Shown one piece after another: positions 34,477 to 41,459 of a stretch of 43,272 bases of DNA (positions are counted from its first letter, which is position 1; each line of letters starts with the position of its first letter). The stretch covers positions 1 through 43,272 of the forward strand of contig JAZSFK010000053.1 in assembly GCA_045532175.1 (NCBI GenBank), written 5' to 3'. Source of the DNA: Fimenecus sp045532175. GTDB lineage: Bacteria; Bacillota; Clostridia; Oscillospirales; Acutalibacteraceae. The notes under the pieces are model-generated. The model saw only the letters and a list, made by a program, of their open reading frames with translations, made no database searches and was not told the origin of the DNA. The translations under genes and the position numbers were made by a program.

Positions 34477-35240
34477 GAGAAATGAATATCCTCAAGGCTC
34501 TTTTTTTCATTATTTACAGTTATGTTCTCAAAAACTCCTTCTGCAAGTGAAAAAACACCGGACAGTTCATATAAAGCAGAATAAAAATCATACTTATCAA
34601 TGCCATCGGGCTTAAGATAATTATATATCTCGGGAACCGTAAAGCTTTCTTTGTCAATAACGGTAATCCTTTGGTCAGAACTTTTTATTCTCATAAAATC
34701 CATATCGCAATTTATTATAATTTCAGCATCTTCGGGTTCTTTGCGCAGCACAGGACACAAGCCCGTTTCCTCCGTTATCAGCTCCACAGTATCGGAGTAT
34801 TTTTCCTTCCTGTCCGTAGCAATGGTCAAGGTCGAAGAATATGCAGACAATTTTTCCGCAAATTCAACCTCCGTACCACATTTATCAATCAGGCAAATTG
34901 AAACAAGATTTTCATTAACACAGTTCTTTTTGAGAAGTTCTGTAAAGGTGTTGTGCAACATTTTTTTATAAAGCAAATCACTTTTAAAGAATTCTATATC
35001 GCGACTTTGCGGAAACAGATTATAATCGTTTGTTATAATACGTCTTGCACATTTTCCGACGGAAACAATAATTTTTTCGGTGTTTATCCCCTTTTTACCC
35101 ACCCTTATATCCATAACGTAAAACGGTGCACCTTTATATACAGCAACAGTCTTAAGCTGATAATCGTCCCTTCTCAAGCCACCAAAAACTTTTTCGACAA
35201 GTGTATCTTTTCTTCTATGTACATTGATTATCGTAAACAT
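34473..35240 (-). CDS. Unrecognised 255-aa cytoplasmic protein
   Basis: I do not recognise this protein. It has no signal peptide or membrane segment. The N-terminal 90 residues are beta-rich and basic (MFTIINVHRRKDTLVEKVFG, KIIVSVGKCARRIITND). Residues 110-180 alternate strand and helix (LVSICLIDKCGTEVEFAEKL, STLTIATDRKEKY, AEIIINCD), which suggests a Rossmann-like fold, without a clear GxGxxG. The remainder is helical. The ATG at 35240 has GGTGGAGGG at ideal spacing, but that site is the 3' arm of a hairpin (35247-35273). It lies 48 bp after the S41-like gene and before greA, so it probably depends on read-through from the ftsEX operon. Confidence 0.8.
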   Translation of the reverse strand: MFTIINVHRRKDTLVEKVFGGLRRDDYQLKTVAVYKGAPFYVMDIRVGKKGINTEKIIVSVGKCARRIITNDYNLFPQSRDIEFFKSDLLYKKMLHNTFTELLKKNCVNENLVSICLIDKCGTEVEFAEKLSAYSSTLTIATDRKEKYSDTVELITEETGLCPVLRKEPEDAEIIINCDMDFMRIKSSDQRITVIDKESFTVPEIYNYLKPDGIDKYDFYSALYELSGVFSLAEGVFENITVNNEKKSLEDIHFS

Positions 35241-35273
35241 AAAAATCCCTCCACCTTAATTCTATGTGGAGGG
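35241..35273 (-). promoter_or_regulatory. Hairpin hiding the ribosome binding site; possible terminator
   Basis: On the minus strand CCCTCCAC (35273-35266) pairs perfectly with GTGGAGGG (35254-35247), loop 11 bases, followed by ATTTTT and then at once the ATG of the 255-aa gene. The 3' arm is the whole Shine-Dalgarno sequence. It can serve as the intrinsic terminator of the ftsEX operon, as a translational lock, or both. Confidence 0.75.
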
Positions 35274-35288
35274 ATAATGTTTTATTTA

Positions 35289-36488
35289 TCAGTTTCCTAA
35301 AAGCTCTGCTGCCTTAAGGTATTGTGCATCCTCTTCAAGTGTCAGCAATTCAAGCCTTGAATTTTGTTCCGGTGTAAGCTCAACCGTATAGGTTGGTTCA
35401 ACACCAATGCCATTATAAGAATCACTCTTATAAGGAAGAATTTTTGCAACAGTCAAAACAACCGCACTACCGTCGCTTAACTCAAAAACCTTTTGCATTG
35501 TTCCGTTGCCTGCAGTTCTTACCCCTACAAGCTGTGCCATTCCAAAGTCACGAAGGTCACAGGCAAACAATTCCGCTGCCCCTGTTGTATTGGAATTTAT
35601 CAGAACCACCATTGCAAATTTTGCACTTTGTGAGTCTGATGTAAATGTTTCAATTATATTGCCGTCCTTGTCAACCGCCGTGGCTATTGCAGATGTCCCC
35701 TCAGTAGCAACCGGCACAAGCATATCAATACATTTAACTGCATCCGAAATTGAGCCCGTACTGTTATTTCGTACATCAAAGACGACGGAAGCAACATTCT
35801 TTTGGGTCATATAGCTTAAAGCCTCTTGAAGTTGCTCGGGAGTTGTACTGTAAAAAGCGGTAATTCTGATATAACCTATATCATCGTTCACGCTGTAATA
35901 AACTGTTTCAACGTCATATCCGCGAGCAATTGAAACCGTTTTCGTTTCTTCCCCATGCACAAATGTTACCTGTACATTTGTAAGCTTTTCACCTTCAAGA
36001 CTTGCAAGTAAATCCATGTGATTTTCATTTGTTACGGCAACACCGTCAACAGCTGTAATAACATCGCCTTTTTCAATTCCCTGAAGCTGTGCAGGTGAAC
36101 CTTGGGAAACCTCCGAAATATAGATGTTATTATTCATACTGTCATATACTGCAACAACACCTATACCGCTTTTATTTCCCTTTGCCTCCTCCTTGTACTT
36201 CACATACTCGTCAGGAGACATATAATAACTGTACCTGTCACCGATACCCGCAATATAACCTTCGGACATCATATTGTTAAGCAGGTTCTCGTTGATGTCA
36301 CCATAATAGTTTTCACGCACTAAATCATCAATTTCAGAAATAGTTGAATAAACACCTGAACGTTCTGAAACATCCTTGATGATGGAATTGTAAATCCCCA
36401 TGGCAACCAACATTGTTATTGTAACAGTCAAAGCCACTGCAAGAAATATCAAAGAAACGGTAAGACCCAATGATACTTTTTTATTCAA
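35289..36488 (-). CDS. S41 (CtpA-like) protein lacking the catalytic dyad
   Basis: 399 residues with the layout of a carboxy-terminal processing protease: membrane anchor (8-31), N-terminal helical region, PDZ domain (about 100-180, GIGVVAVYD ... SPAQLQGIEKGDVITAVDGV), then the S41 core. Active S41 enzymes have (S/T)AxSASE-type catalytic Ser and, 20-25 residues on, a GKG lysine. Here the serine position reads NTTGAAE (Gly303, codon 35582-35580) and the lysine position TAGNGTMQ (Asn328, codon 35507-35505); both codons are unambiguous. RNNPGG is also changed to RNNSTG. The start is TTG with AAGGGTGA upstream. It is 14 bp after the M23 hydrolase gene. Probably a pseudo-protease acting as a binding or regulatory protein. 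Confidence 0.85.
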   Translation of the reverse strand: MNKKVSLGLTVSLIFLAVALTVTITMLVAMGIYNSIIKDVSERSGVYSTISEIDDLVRENYYGDINENLLNNMMSEGYIAGIGDRYSYYMSPDEYVKYKEEAKGNKSGIGVVAVYDSMNNNIYISEVSQGSPAQLQGIEKGDVITAVDGVAVTNENHMDLLASLEGEKLTNVQVTFVHGEETKTVSIARGYDVETVYYSVNDDIGYIRITAFYSTTPEQLQEALSYMTQKNVASVVFDVRNNSTGSISDAVKCIDMLVPVATEGTSAIATAVDKDGNIIETFTSDSQSAKFAMVVLINSNTTGAAELFACDLRDFGMAQLVGVRTAGNGTMQKVFELSDGSAVVLTVAKILPYKSDSYNGIGVEPTYTVELTPEQNSRLELLTLEEDAQYLKAAELLGN

Positions 36489-36501
36489 AGGAAATCACCC
36501 T

Positions 36502-37863
36502 TTATTTTTTAGGTATATATGGCAAATAGTTTTCAGGGTTAACACGGTTACCATTAAGTCGCATCTCGAAGTGGAGATGTGAACCCGCAACAGGATTTGA
36601 TGCAGAAGGACGTGGCCAACAGTTACCTGTATTACCTAAAATACCGATAACCTGACCCTGTACAACATAGTCACCAACACTTACATAACGTGCATCCATG
36701 TGAGCATAGAGTGAACTTAAACCATTACCGTGGTCAATATTGATATAGTGACCGTATGTTGATGAGGCAAAGGTTGACTTTGTAACCTTACCTGATGCAA
36801 CAGCATAAATCTTTGCACCCTTTGATGTGTAATATGTCTTACCATTGATTACACGGTTAGCAGGAGCACAGAAGTCAACTGATGCTGTACCACGTGCAGA
36901 GTGGGAAGCATAGTCCGCTGAGTAATAGACCGATTTTTCCTGAATCGGGGCAATCAGTCCCCTTGATGAAACTTTAAAATTATGGTTAACATCGCCATTA
37001 TTAACAGTACCGTTACCTGTTGAACCGTTATTTGCAATATCGTTATCCAAAGAATTTGAAAACTCTGCTTTTTCTCTTTCAGCCTGTGCTAACAACTGCT
37101 GATAATAAGCACTGTTTTGGTTATAGGTAGCAATAATCTTATTCTGCTTATTGATATTGTCCTCGTTGATTTTCTGAGTTCTTTCAAGTTCAGCCTTCTG
37201 TCCCTGTAAAACAGCCATATCAGCCTGTTGTGCAGCACGGTCCTTTGCAATCTGCGCCTTTTTCTCTTCTGTTTCGGTACGCTTTGCGTCAAGGTCGGAC
37301 TTAATTACATTCAGTTCATCAACCTGAGCCTGTAATGTGGCAACAATTTCAGTATCGTGCTTTGAAACCTGACGAAGAAGTTCTGTTCTTGCAAGGAAAT
37401 CCGAAAAATCAGTTGCATTAAGGAAAATTTCAAGCTCAGATGTTTCACCTGCTATATAAGCGGCTCTTAATCTTTTCTTTAAAACCTCGTGAGTTTCTGC
37501 AATTTCTTTTTCCTGCACTTCCATTTTGGAATTGGTGTCTGCGATTTCCACCTCAAGAGTACGGATTCGAAGCTCAAACTCGTTGATTTGAGCTGTCAGC
37601 GTATCGATATTTTCCTGAATAGGAGCCATTTCTGCTTCAATGAGAGCCATTTTCTCGTCAAGAATCTTACTCTGCTCCTGAAGAACCTTTAATTGCTGTT
37701 TAGCATCTATCTGACCCTGTTGGGCTTTTTCAAGTTCTTTTTCATATCTGTCGATTTCAGCTTCAATTTCTGCCATTGTTTTTGCAGAAGCTGTAAACGG
37801 AATTGCTGTAAGCAGAAGAATAGCCGCACACAGCACTGAAAAAATCTTTATACTAATCTTCAC
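36502..37863 (-). CDS. Coiled-coil murein hydrolase-like protein (EnvC/M23 type)
   Basis: 453 residues. Signal peptide (1-27, ending TASA), long coiled coil (about 29-270), a Gly/Asn-rich linker (NNGSTGNGTVNNGD), then a C-terminal LytM/M23 domain from about 310. H388 (YAHMD) and the HLH pair H429/H431 (SHLHFE) match LytM catalytic residues. The first zinc motif, normally HxxxD, is not intact: D330 is in place but position -4 is T326; the nearest histidine is H321. It may be degenerate like EnvC or use a variant site. The gene overlaps ftsX by 11 bp, the classic FtsEX-controlled hydrolase or activator arrangement, so FtsX probably recruits its coiled coil at the septum. Confidence 0.9.
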   Translation of the reverse strand: MKISIKIFSVLCAAILLLTAIPFTASAKTMAEIEAEIDRYEKELEKAQQGQIDAKQQLKVLQEQSKILDEKMALIEAEMAPIQENIDTLTAQINEFELRIRTLEVEIADTNSKMEVQEKEIAETHEVLKKRLRAAYIAGETSELEIFLNATDFSDFLARTELLRQVSKHDTEIVATLQAQVDELNVIKSDLDAKRTETEEKKAQIAKDRAAQQADMAVLQGQKAELERTQKINEDNINKQNKIIATYNQNSAYYQQLLAQAEREKAEFSNSLDNDIANNGSTGNGTVNNGDVNHNFKVSSRGLIAPIQEKSVYYSADYASHSARGTASVDFCAPANRVINGKTYYTSKGAKIYAVASGKVTKSTFASSTYGHYINIDHGNGLSSLYAHMDARYVSVGDYVVQGQVIGILGNTGNCWPRPSASNPVAGSHLHFEMRLNGNRVNPENYLPYIPKK

Positions 37864-38758
37864 TTACTACACTCCCTTGTTCCTTAAGATATTTGCCCAT
37901 TGAGATAAGACTACCTACTGAGCCTGTGAAGATGCCGATAGCGGCGAATAACAATAAAATGTACAATGCATATCCTGTAAACGGAATTGGTTCAAACAGG
38001 GCAAGTAAATCCTTAAACACATATACAACACCCTGATACAAGCCTGCAAGTACGCCAAATGAAACAATACTTGAGATAATTCCTATTACCATACCCTCAA
38101 TCATAAACGGCCAACGTACAAACCAGTTTGTTGCACCAACAGCCTTCATAATGCTGATTTCAAGTCTTCGTGAGAACATTGTAATACGAATTGTATTAGC
38201 AATAATAAACAACGAAACAATAAAGAGAAGGATAACCATACCTGCGATAATGACTGTCACACCCTGACGGATATTAACAAGTTTATCCGCAACGTCACTG
38301 TTTTCTCTGACTGTTTCAACGGCATCCATACTGCGAAGTGATGCAACCGTGGTGTTGAACTCTTCCATATTTGCAACAGTTACCTTATAGGCATCGGGAA
38401 GCGGATTTTCCAAGTCCTCGAGAAGTGCTGCATCAGAACCCATTGATGCTTTTTGTGCTTCAAAAGCCTCTTCCTTAGAAACGAAAATACAATTCTGAAC
38501 ATTATCTATAGACTTGATGTCATCTTCAAGGTCATCAATCTGTTCACTTGTTGTGCCGTCCTTTATGTAAACCATAATAACGTTCTGGCTTTCAATATTA
38601 TCGAGCAAAGCATTAATATTAAAGAAAAGCATTGTGCCGAGTCCTATAATAACAAGGCAAGCCATAAGAACGGTTATTGATGCCAATGACATAAGTCTGT
38701 TTACCCAGACATTACGGAAGCCTTCTTTTGTAAGATAGCCTAAACTTGCGCCCTTCAT
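37853..38758 (-). CDS. ftsX: Cell division protein FtsX
   Basis: Membrane subunit of FtsEX, which transmits ATP-driven changes to septal wall hydrolases. 301 residues. Cytoplasmic start with GYLTKEGFRNVWVNRLMSLA, the family signature, first helix to about residue 45, a large extracellular loop (about 45-175), then three helices. The pattern ...RLEISIMKAVGATNWFVRWPF is the conserved cytoplasmic coupling loop. The ATG overlaps the ftsE stop (ATGA), and the downstream hydrolase starts inside its end. Confidence 0.96.
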   Translation of the reverse strand: MKGASLGYLTKEGFRNVWVNRLMSLASITVLMACLVIIGLGTMLFFNINALLDNIESQNVIMVYIKDGTTSEQIDDLEDDIKSIDNVQNCIFVSKEEAFEAQKASMGSDAALLEDLENPLPDAYKVTVANMEEFNTTVASLRSMDAVETVRENSDVADKLVNIRQGVTVIIAGMVILLFIVSLFIIANTIRITMFSRRLEISIMKAVGATNWFVRWPFMIEGMVIGIISSIVSFGVLAGLYQGVVYVFKDLLALFEPIPFTGYALYILLLFAAIGIFTGSVGSLISMGKYLKEQGSVVSED

Positions 38759-39708
38759 TGAACATCACCTCCGTTTGTTTTTTCTTCAAAACTAACGGTA
38801 GTATCCTCTACCCCGTAAGATTTCATAAATGCCTCAAGGTCATCATCGCTGTTCGGCTGATGATAGAAGGAAGGCGAAGTATTATTCTCCTCATCAAGCT
38901 CAAGAAGAGAAACAATAACCTCGTCACGAAGCTGATTTACATCCTCTTCAAGCTCATGCTCAACAGCTTCCTTAAGCTCCGCCTGTGTTTCATAAACTAC
39001 CGGAGGCTCAGAAGGAGTGATTTCAGCATACTCTTCAACCTGTCTTTCGGCAGTATCAGAAACAACCTCACCCTGATTGATTGTTATTACACGGTGATTG
39101 AAGCGACGAACAAGCTCATGCTCGTGAGTAACCATAACAACAGTTGTGCCGTTTGCATTTATATGGTTAAGCAAATCAACGATTTCATAAGACATTTCAG
39201 GGTCAATATTACCTGTAGGCTCGTCCGCAATAATTGTGCCCGCATTATTGACAAGAGCACGTGCAAGGGCAACTCTCTGTTGCTCACCACCCGAAAGCTG
39301 AGTCGGGAGCTGACGTGCCTTTGAAGTAAGACCCACAAGGCTCAACACGTACGGAACTCTTTTTCTGATATCTTTTTCCTTTGCACCGATAACACGCATT
39401 GCAAAAGCAACATTATCGTAAACTGTCATATTAGGAATAAGACGGAAGTCCTGGAAAACTATTCCCATTGTTCTTCTGAACTTGGGGATATCCCTTTTCT
39501 TCATCTTATTAAGATTATAACCGTTAATTATAACAGAACCTGCATTTGGCACCTGTTCACGCATAATTATTTTAAGAAATGTACTTTTACCTGCACCTGA
39601 TGAACCAACAATGAATACAAATTCACCATCATTGATAGTAATTGAAACATCACGAAGGGCATTAGTACCGTTATCATATGTTTTTGAAACGTGTTTAAAT
39701 TCAATCAC
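38755..39708 (-). CDS. ftsE: Cell division ATPase FtsE with acidic C-terminal extension
   Basis: ABC ATPase of FtsEX, 317 residues from the GTG at 39708, which has AAAAGGTG upstream; an ATG further up (39795) overlaps the promoter. The first 222 residues are a normal FtsE: Walker A GSSGAGKS (35-42), Q-loop FQDFRL, signature LSGGEQQ (138-144), Walker B IIADEP, switch H in VTHEHEL. Residues 223-317 are extra: an acidic, coiled-coil-prone tail (AELKEAVEHELEEDVNQLRDE) ending SFEEKTNGGDVQ. E. coli and Bacillus FtsE stop at about 225. Tail function is unknown; it would face the cytoplasm and could contact FtsX, FtsZ or FtsA. Confidence 0.93.
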   Translation of the reverse strand: MIEFKHVSKTYDNGTNALRDVSITINDGEFVFIVGSSGAGKSTFLKIIMREQVPNAGSVIINGYNLNKMKKRDIPKFRRTMGIVFQDFRLIPNMTVYDNVAFAMRVIGAKEKDIRKRVPYVLSLVGLTSKARQLPTQLSGGEQQRVALARALVNNAGTIIADEPTGNIDPEMSYEIVDLLNHINANGTTVVMVTHEHELVRRFNHRVITINQGEVVSDTAERQVEEYAEITPSEPPVVYETQAELKEAVEHELEEDVNQLRDEVIVSLLELDEENNTSPSFYHQPNSDDDLEAFMKSYGVEDTTVSFEEKTNGGDVQ

Positions 39709-39770
39709 AATATGCACCTTTTCCTTATATTGATTTTGGATTTGAATACTTTTTAAACCAAATAAAATGT

Positions 39771-39822
39771 GGCCACAGTAATCCACTGTAGCCATTATAA
39801 CACAAAATATTGTATTTGTAAA
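39771..39822 (-). promoter_or_regulatory. ftsE promoter with abutting inverted repeat
   Basis: -35 TTTACA (39822-39817), 17-bp spacer, -10 TATAAT (39799-39794). Immediately downstream, 39771-39793 is an inverted repeat with arms GGCCACAGT and ACTGTAGCC (8 of 9 pairs) around a 5-base centre, covering the expected start site. It could be an operator or a leader hairpin. Confidence 0.7.
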
Positions 39823-39839
39823 ATTTTTAAAGAAAAATT

Positions 39840-39980
39840 AACATTTATCGTCGCTTTGCACAATAATATTCCATAGTATTATTGCATCTTTTACAAATAC
39901 AAGCGACAGATGCAATACCACGGATAAATTATTCGTATTTCGGAATTAAATGCATTACATATTTTTATTATTATCTTCGT
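39840..39980. other. Gene-free stretch with nested inverted repeats
   Basis: Between the ftsE promoter and the next terminator. GTCGCTT (39850-39856) and AAGCGAC (39901-39907) enclose CAATAATA/TATTATTG (39861-39868, 39877-39884). No open reading frame or known RNA motif is recognised. Confidence 0.4.
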
Positions 39981-39983
39981 CAC

Positions 39984-40014
39984 AAAAACCCGCCCTTTCT
40001 TCAGGCGGGTTTTC
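39984..40014 (-). terminator. Intrinsic terminator after the propeller gene
   Basis: AAAACCCGCC/GGCGGGTTTT perfect stem (39985-39994, 40004-40013), with T on both sides, so it could work in both directions. Confidence 0.92.
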
Positions 40015-40018
40015 TGAT

Positions 40019-40894
40019 TTATTTTGTCAACGCATAATGTCTTATGGTGACGGAAACGAGTTTATCATAATCTGCCACGTGGATGAACGAGCCGTCCGCC
40101 ATAGGATAAACCGTTAAGTCCTCTGCTTCGTGGTCACGACCGCTTACCGTTCTTTCAAAAAGTGTTTCAACCTTGCCTGTTTTCACATCAACCGTCTGCA
40201 CCTTTTCTGTTGCTGAACCGCTGACATCATAGGACATATAAAGGAGTCCGTCATAATACTCTGCACCCTGAATTCTGTCAATTGGCTCAGAAAGCATAAT
40301 TTTATGTGAAAAAGTCATATCGTCAAGATTATATGCTAAAATACAATCTGTTTCGTGGAATTGTGATGTGTAAAGATAACCGTTTTCGCCGTCAACCGCA
40401 CAGTAAGGGATACCGTCATCAAGATATTCTGTACCAAGGTCATAGTATTCCCCTGTAAATTCAAGTGTTTCCGCATCATAAATGAGGATTAAATTATATG
40501 TATCCGTATCGTCTTCCGTTGCGGCATAAATTTTTCCGTTATAATAACTGATACCGCCGATGTGGTCGCTGTTATACTTTTCCTTGATTTCCTTTGGAAT
40601 AGCATTATGGGTAAAAATCACCTTTTGGAATCCGTCTGCGGTCCACTTTGCCATACCAACAAGGTCAAGTGCTGCGATAGAGCCTGCTGTGTAGAAATAT
40701 TCACCGTCCGTTGTGATGCCCTGACTCATTAAAAGTGCCTCGTCAAGGGTAAACTGTTCGCTTTTCACAAGTTCAGCATTTGGGGAAGAACTGATTTCCC
40801 CACCGTTTATAATACCTGAAAGCAAAAGAATGAGTGAACTGAAAATTGCCCACACCGAACGAATTGTTAACAATACACCTTTTGAAGCCAACAT
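40019..40894 (-). CDS. Exported beta-propeller-like protein
   Basis: 291 residues. A hydrophobic N-terminus (SVWAIFSSLILLLSGII) acts as signal or anchor. The rest consists of repeated blades: QGITTDGEYFYTAGS, IGGISYYNGKIYAATED, CAVDGENGYLYTSQF, IQGAEYYDGLLYMSYD, EDLTVYPMADGSFIHVADYD. These suggest a five- to six-bladed propeller of the type seen in SMP30/YncE-like lactonase or binding proteins. No catalytic set can be assigned; function unknown. GGTGG precedes the ATG; it is 50 bp after the DUF4375 gene, with only a weak promoter between them. Confidence 0.75.
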   Translation of the reverse strand: MLASKGVLLTIRSVWAIFSSLILLLSGIINGGEISSSPNAELVKSEQFTLDEALLMSQGITTDGEYFYTAGSIAALDLVGMAKWTADGFQKVIFTHNAIPKEIKEKYNSDHIGGISYYNGKIYAATEDDTDTYNLILIYDAETLEFTGEYYDLGTEYLDDGIPYCAVDGENGYLYTSQFHETDCILAYNLDDMTFSHKIMLSEPIDRIQGAEYYDGLLYMSYDVSGSATEKVQTVDVKTGKVETLFERTVSGRDHEAEDLTVYPMADGSFIHVADYDKLVSVTIRHYALTK

Positions 40895-40944
40895 TGTAAT
40901 ACCACCAATACATATATAATGTTTATAAAATTAGTTAAAAAATT

Positions 40945-41349
40945 TTACAGTTCAATTCTTGAAGCATATTCTTCTAAAGCCTGATTGATTTCTTCTTCGT
41001 TTTCCCAAAATGTATCATCGCATTGTTCTAATATTTCTTCAGCATCTTCGTCGTCTTCATTTTCTTCTAACACCAAATATGCCTGATATGCTTTTCTTAA
41101 ATTTTCTTTTAATTTTGCTGATAGAATTTGCTCTAATACAGACATTTCCTGTTCTAAATCACCATTGTTTTCAACATTAAGAAAATATTGGTCGTGTCCG
41201 CCATTATTGACCTCACTTTGATAAGTCATAAGTTCAGCGTGTGGTGACTCTGCCTTTTCTTCTGTCCACAAATCCCACATTTTGTTCCATTGAAGCTCTT
41301 CCTTGGTTAATTCAACCTCTTTTTTCTTAAATACATCAAACAATCCCAT
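40945..41349 (-). CDS. DUF4375/DMP19-like acidic protein
   Basis: 134 residues, strongly acidic (about a third Asp/Glu). The motif TYQSEVNNGGHDQYFLN resembles the YxxExxNGGfxQFF core of the DMP19 C-terminal (DUF4375) family. Neisseria DMP19 mimics DNA and titrates a repressor; that role here is only a possibility. The N-terminus (MGLFDVFKKKEVELTKEELQ) looks like a short amphipathic helix. It has its own promoter with extended -10 (TGGTATAAT). The neighbouring gene upstream of it is the XRE/DUF4097 pair, a candidate target. Confidence 0.65.
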   Translation of the reverse strand: MGLFDVFKKKEVELTKEELQWNKMWDLWTEEKAESPHAELMTYQSEVNNGGHDQYFLNVENNGDLEQEMSVLEQILSAKLKENLRKAYQAYLVLEENEDDEDAEEILEQCDDTFWENEEEINQALEEYASRIEL

Positions 41350-41369
41350 AAAATCACCTTTTTTGTTTC

Positions 41370-41397
41370 ATTATACCATAAGACATAATAATTGCAA
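41370..41397 (-). promoter_or_regulatory. Promoter of the DUF4375 gene
   Basis: -35 TTGCAA (41397-41392), 16-bp spacer, extended -10 TGGTATAAT with -10 at 41375-41370. Nearly the same layout as the gtrA promoter. Confidence 0.75.
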
Positions 41398-41404
41398 TAG
41401 TCAC

Positions 41405-41434
41405 AAAAATCCCCTCGGATTGCTCCAAGGAGAT
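41405..41434 (-). terminator. Intrinsic terminator after the DUF4097 gene
   Basis: ATCTCCTTGGA (minus 41434-41424) pairs with TCCGAGGGGAT (41419-41409) with G-T pairs, closed by a GCAA tetraloop and followed by a T run. Confidence 0.9.
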
Positions 41435-41459
41435 TAATTTAACTTTAATTATAAAACTT

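Noticed and set aside
39709..39795. ATG start of ftsE at 39795
   Set aside because: It falls inside the -10 and inverted-repeat region and adds residues foreign to FtsE; GTG at 39708 with AAAAGGTG starts exactly at the conserved IEFKHVSKTY.
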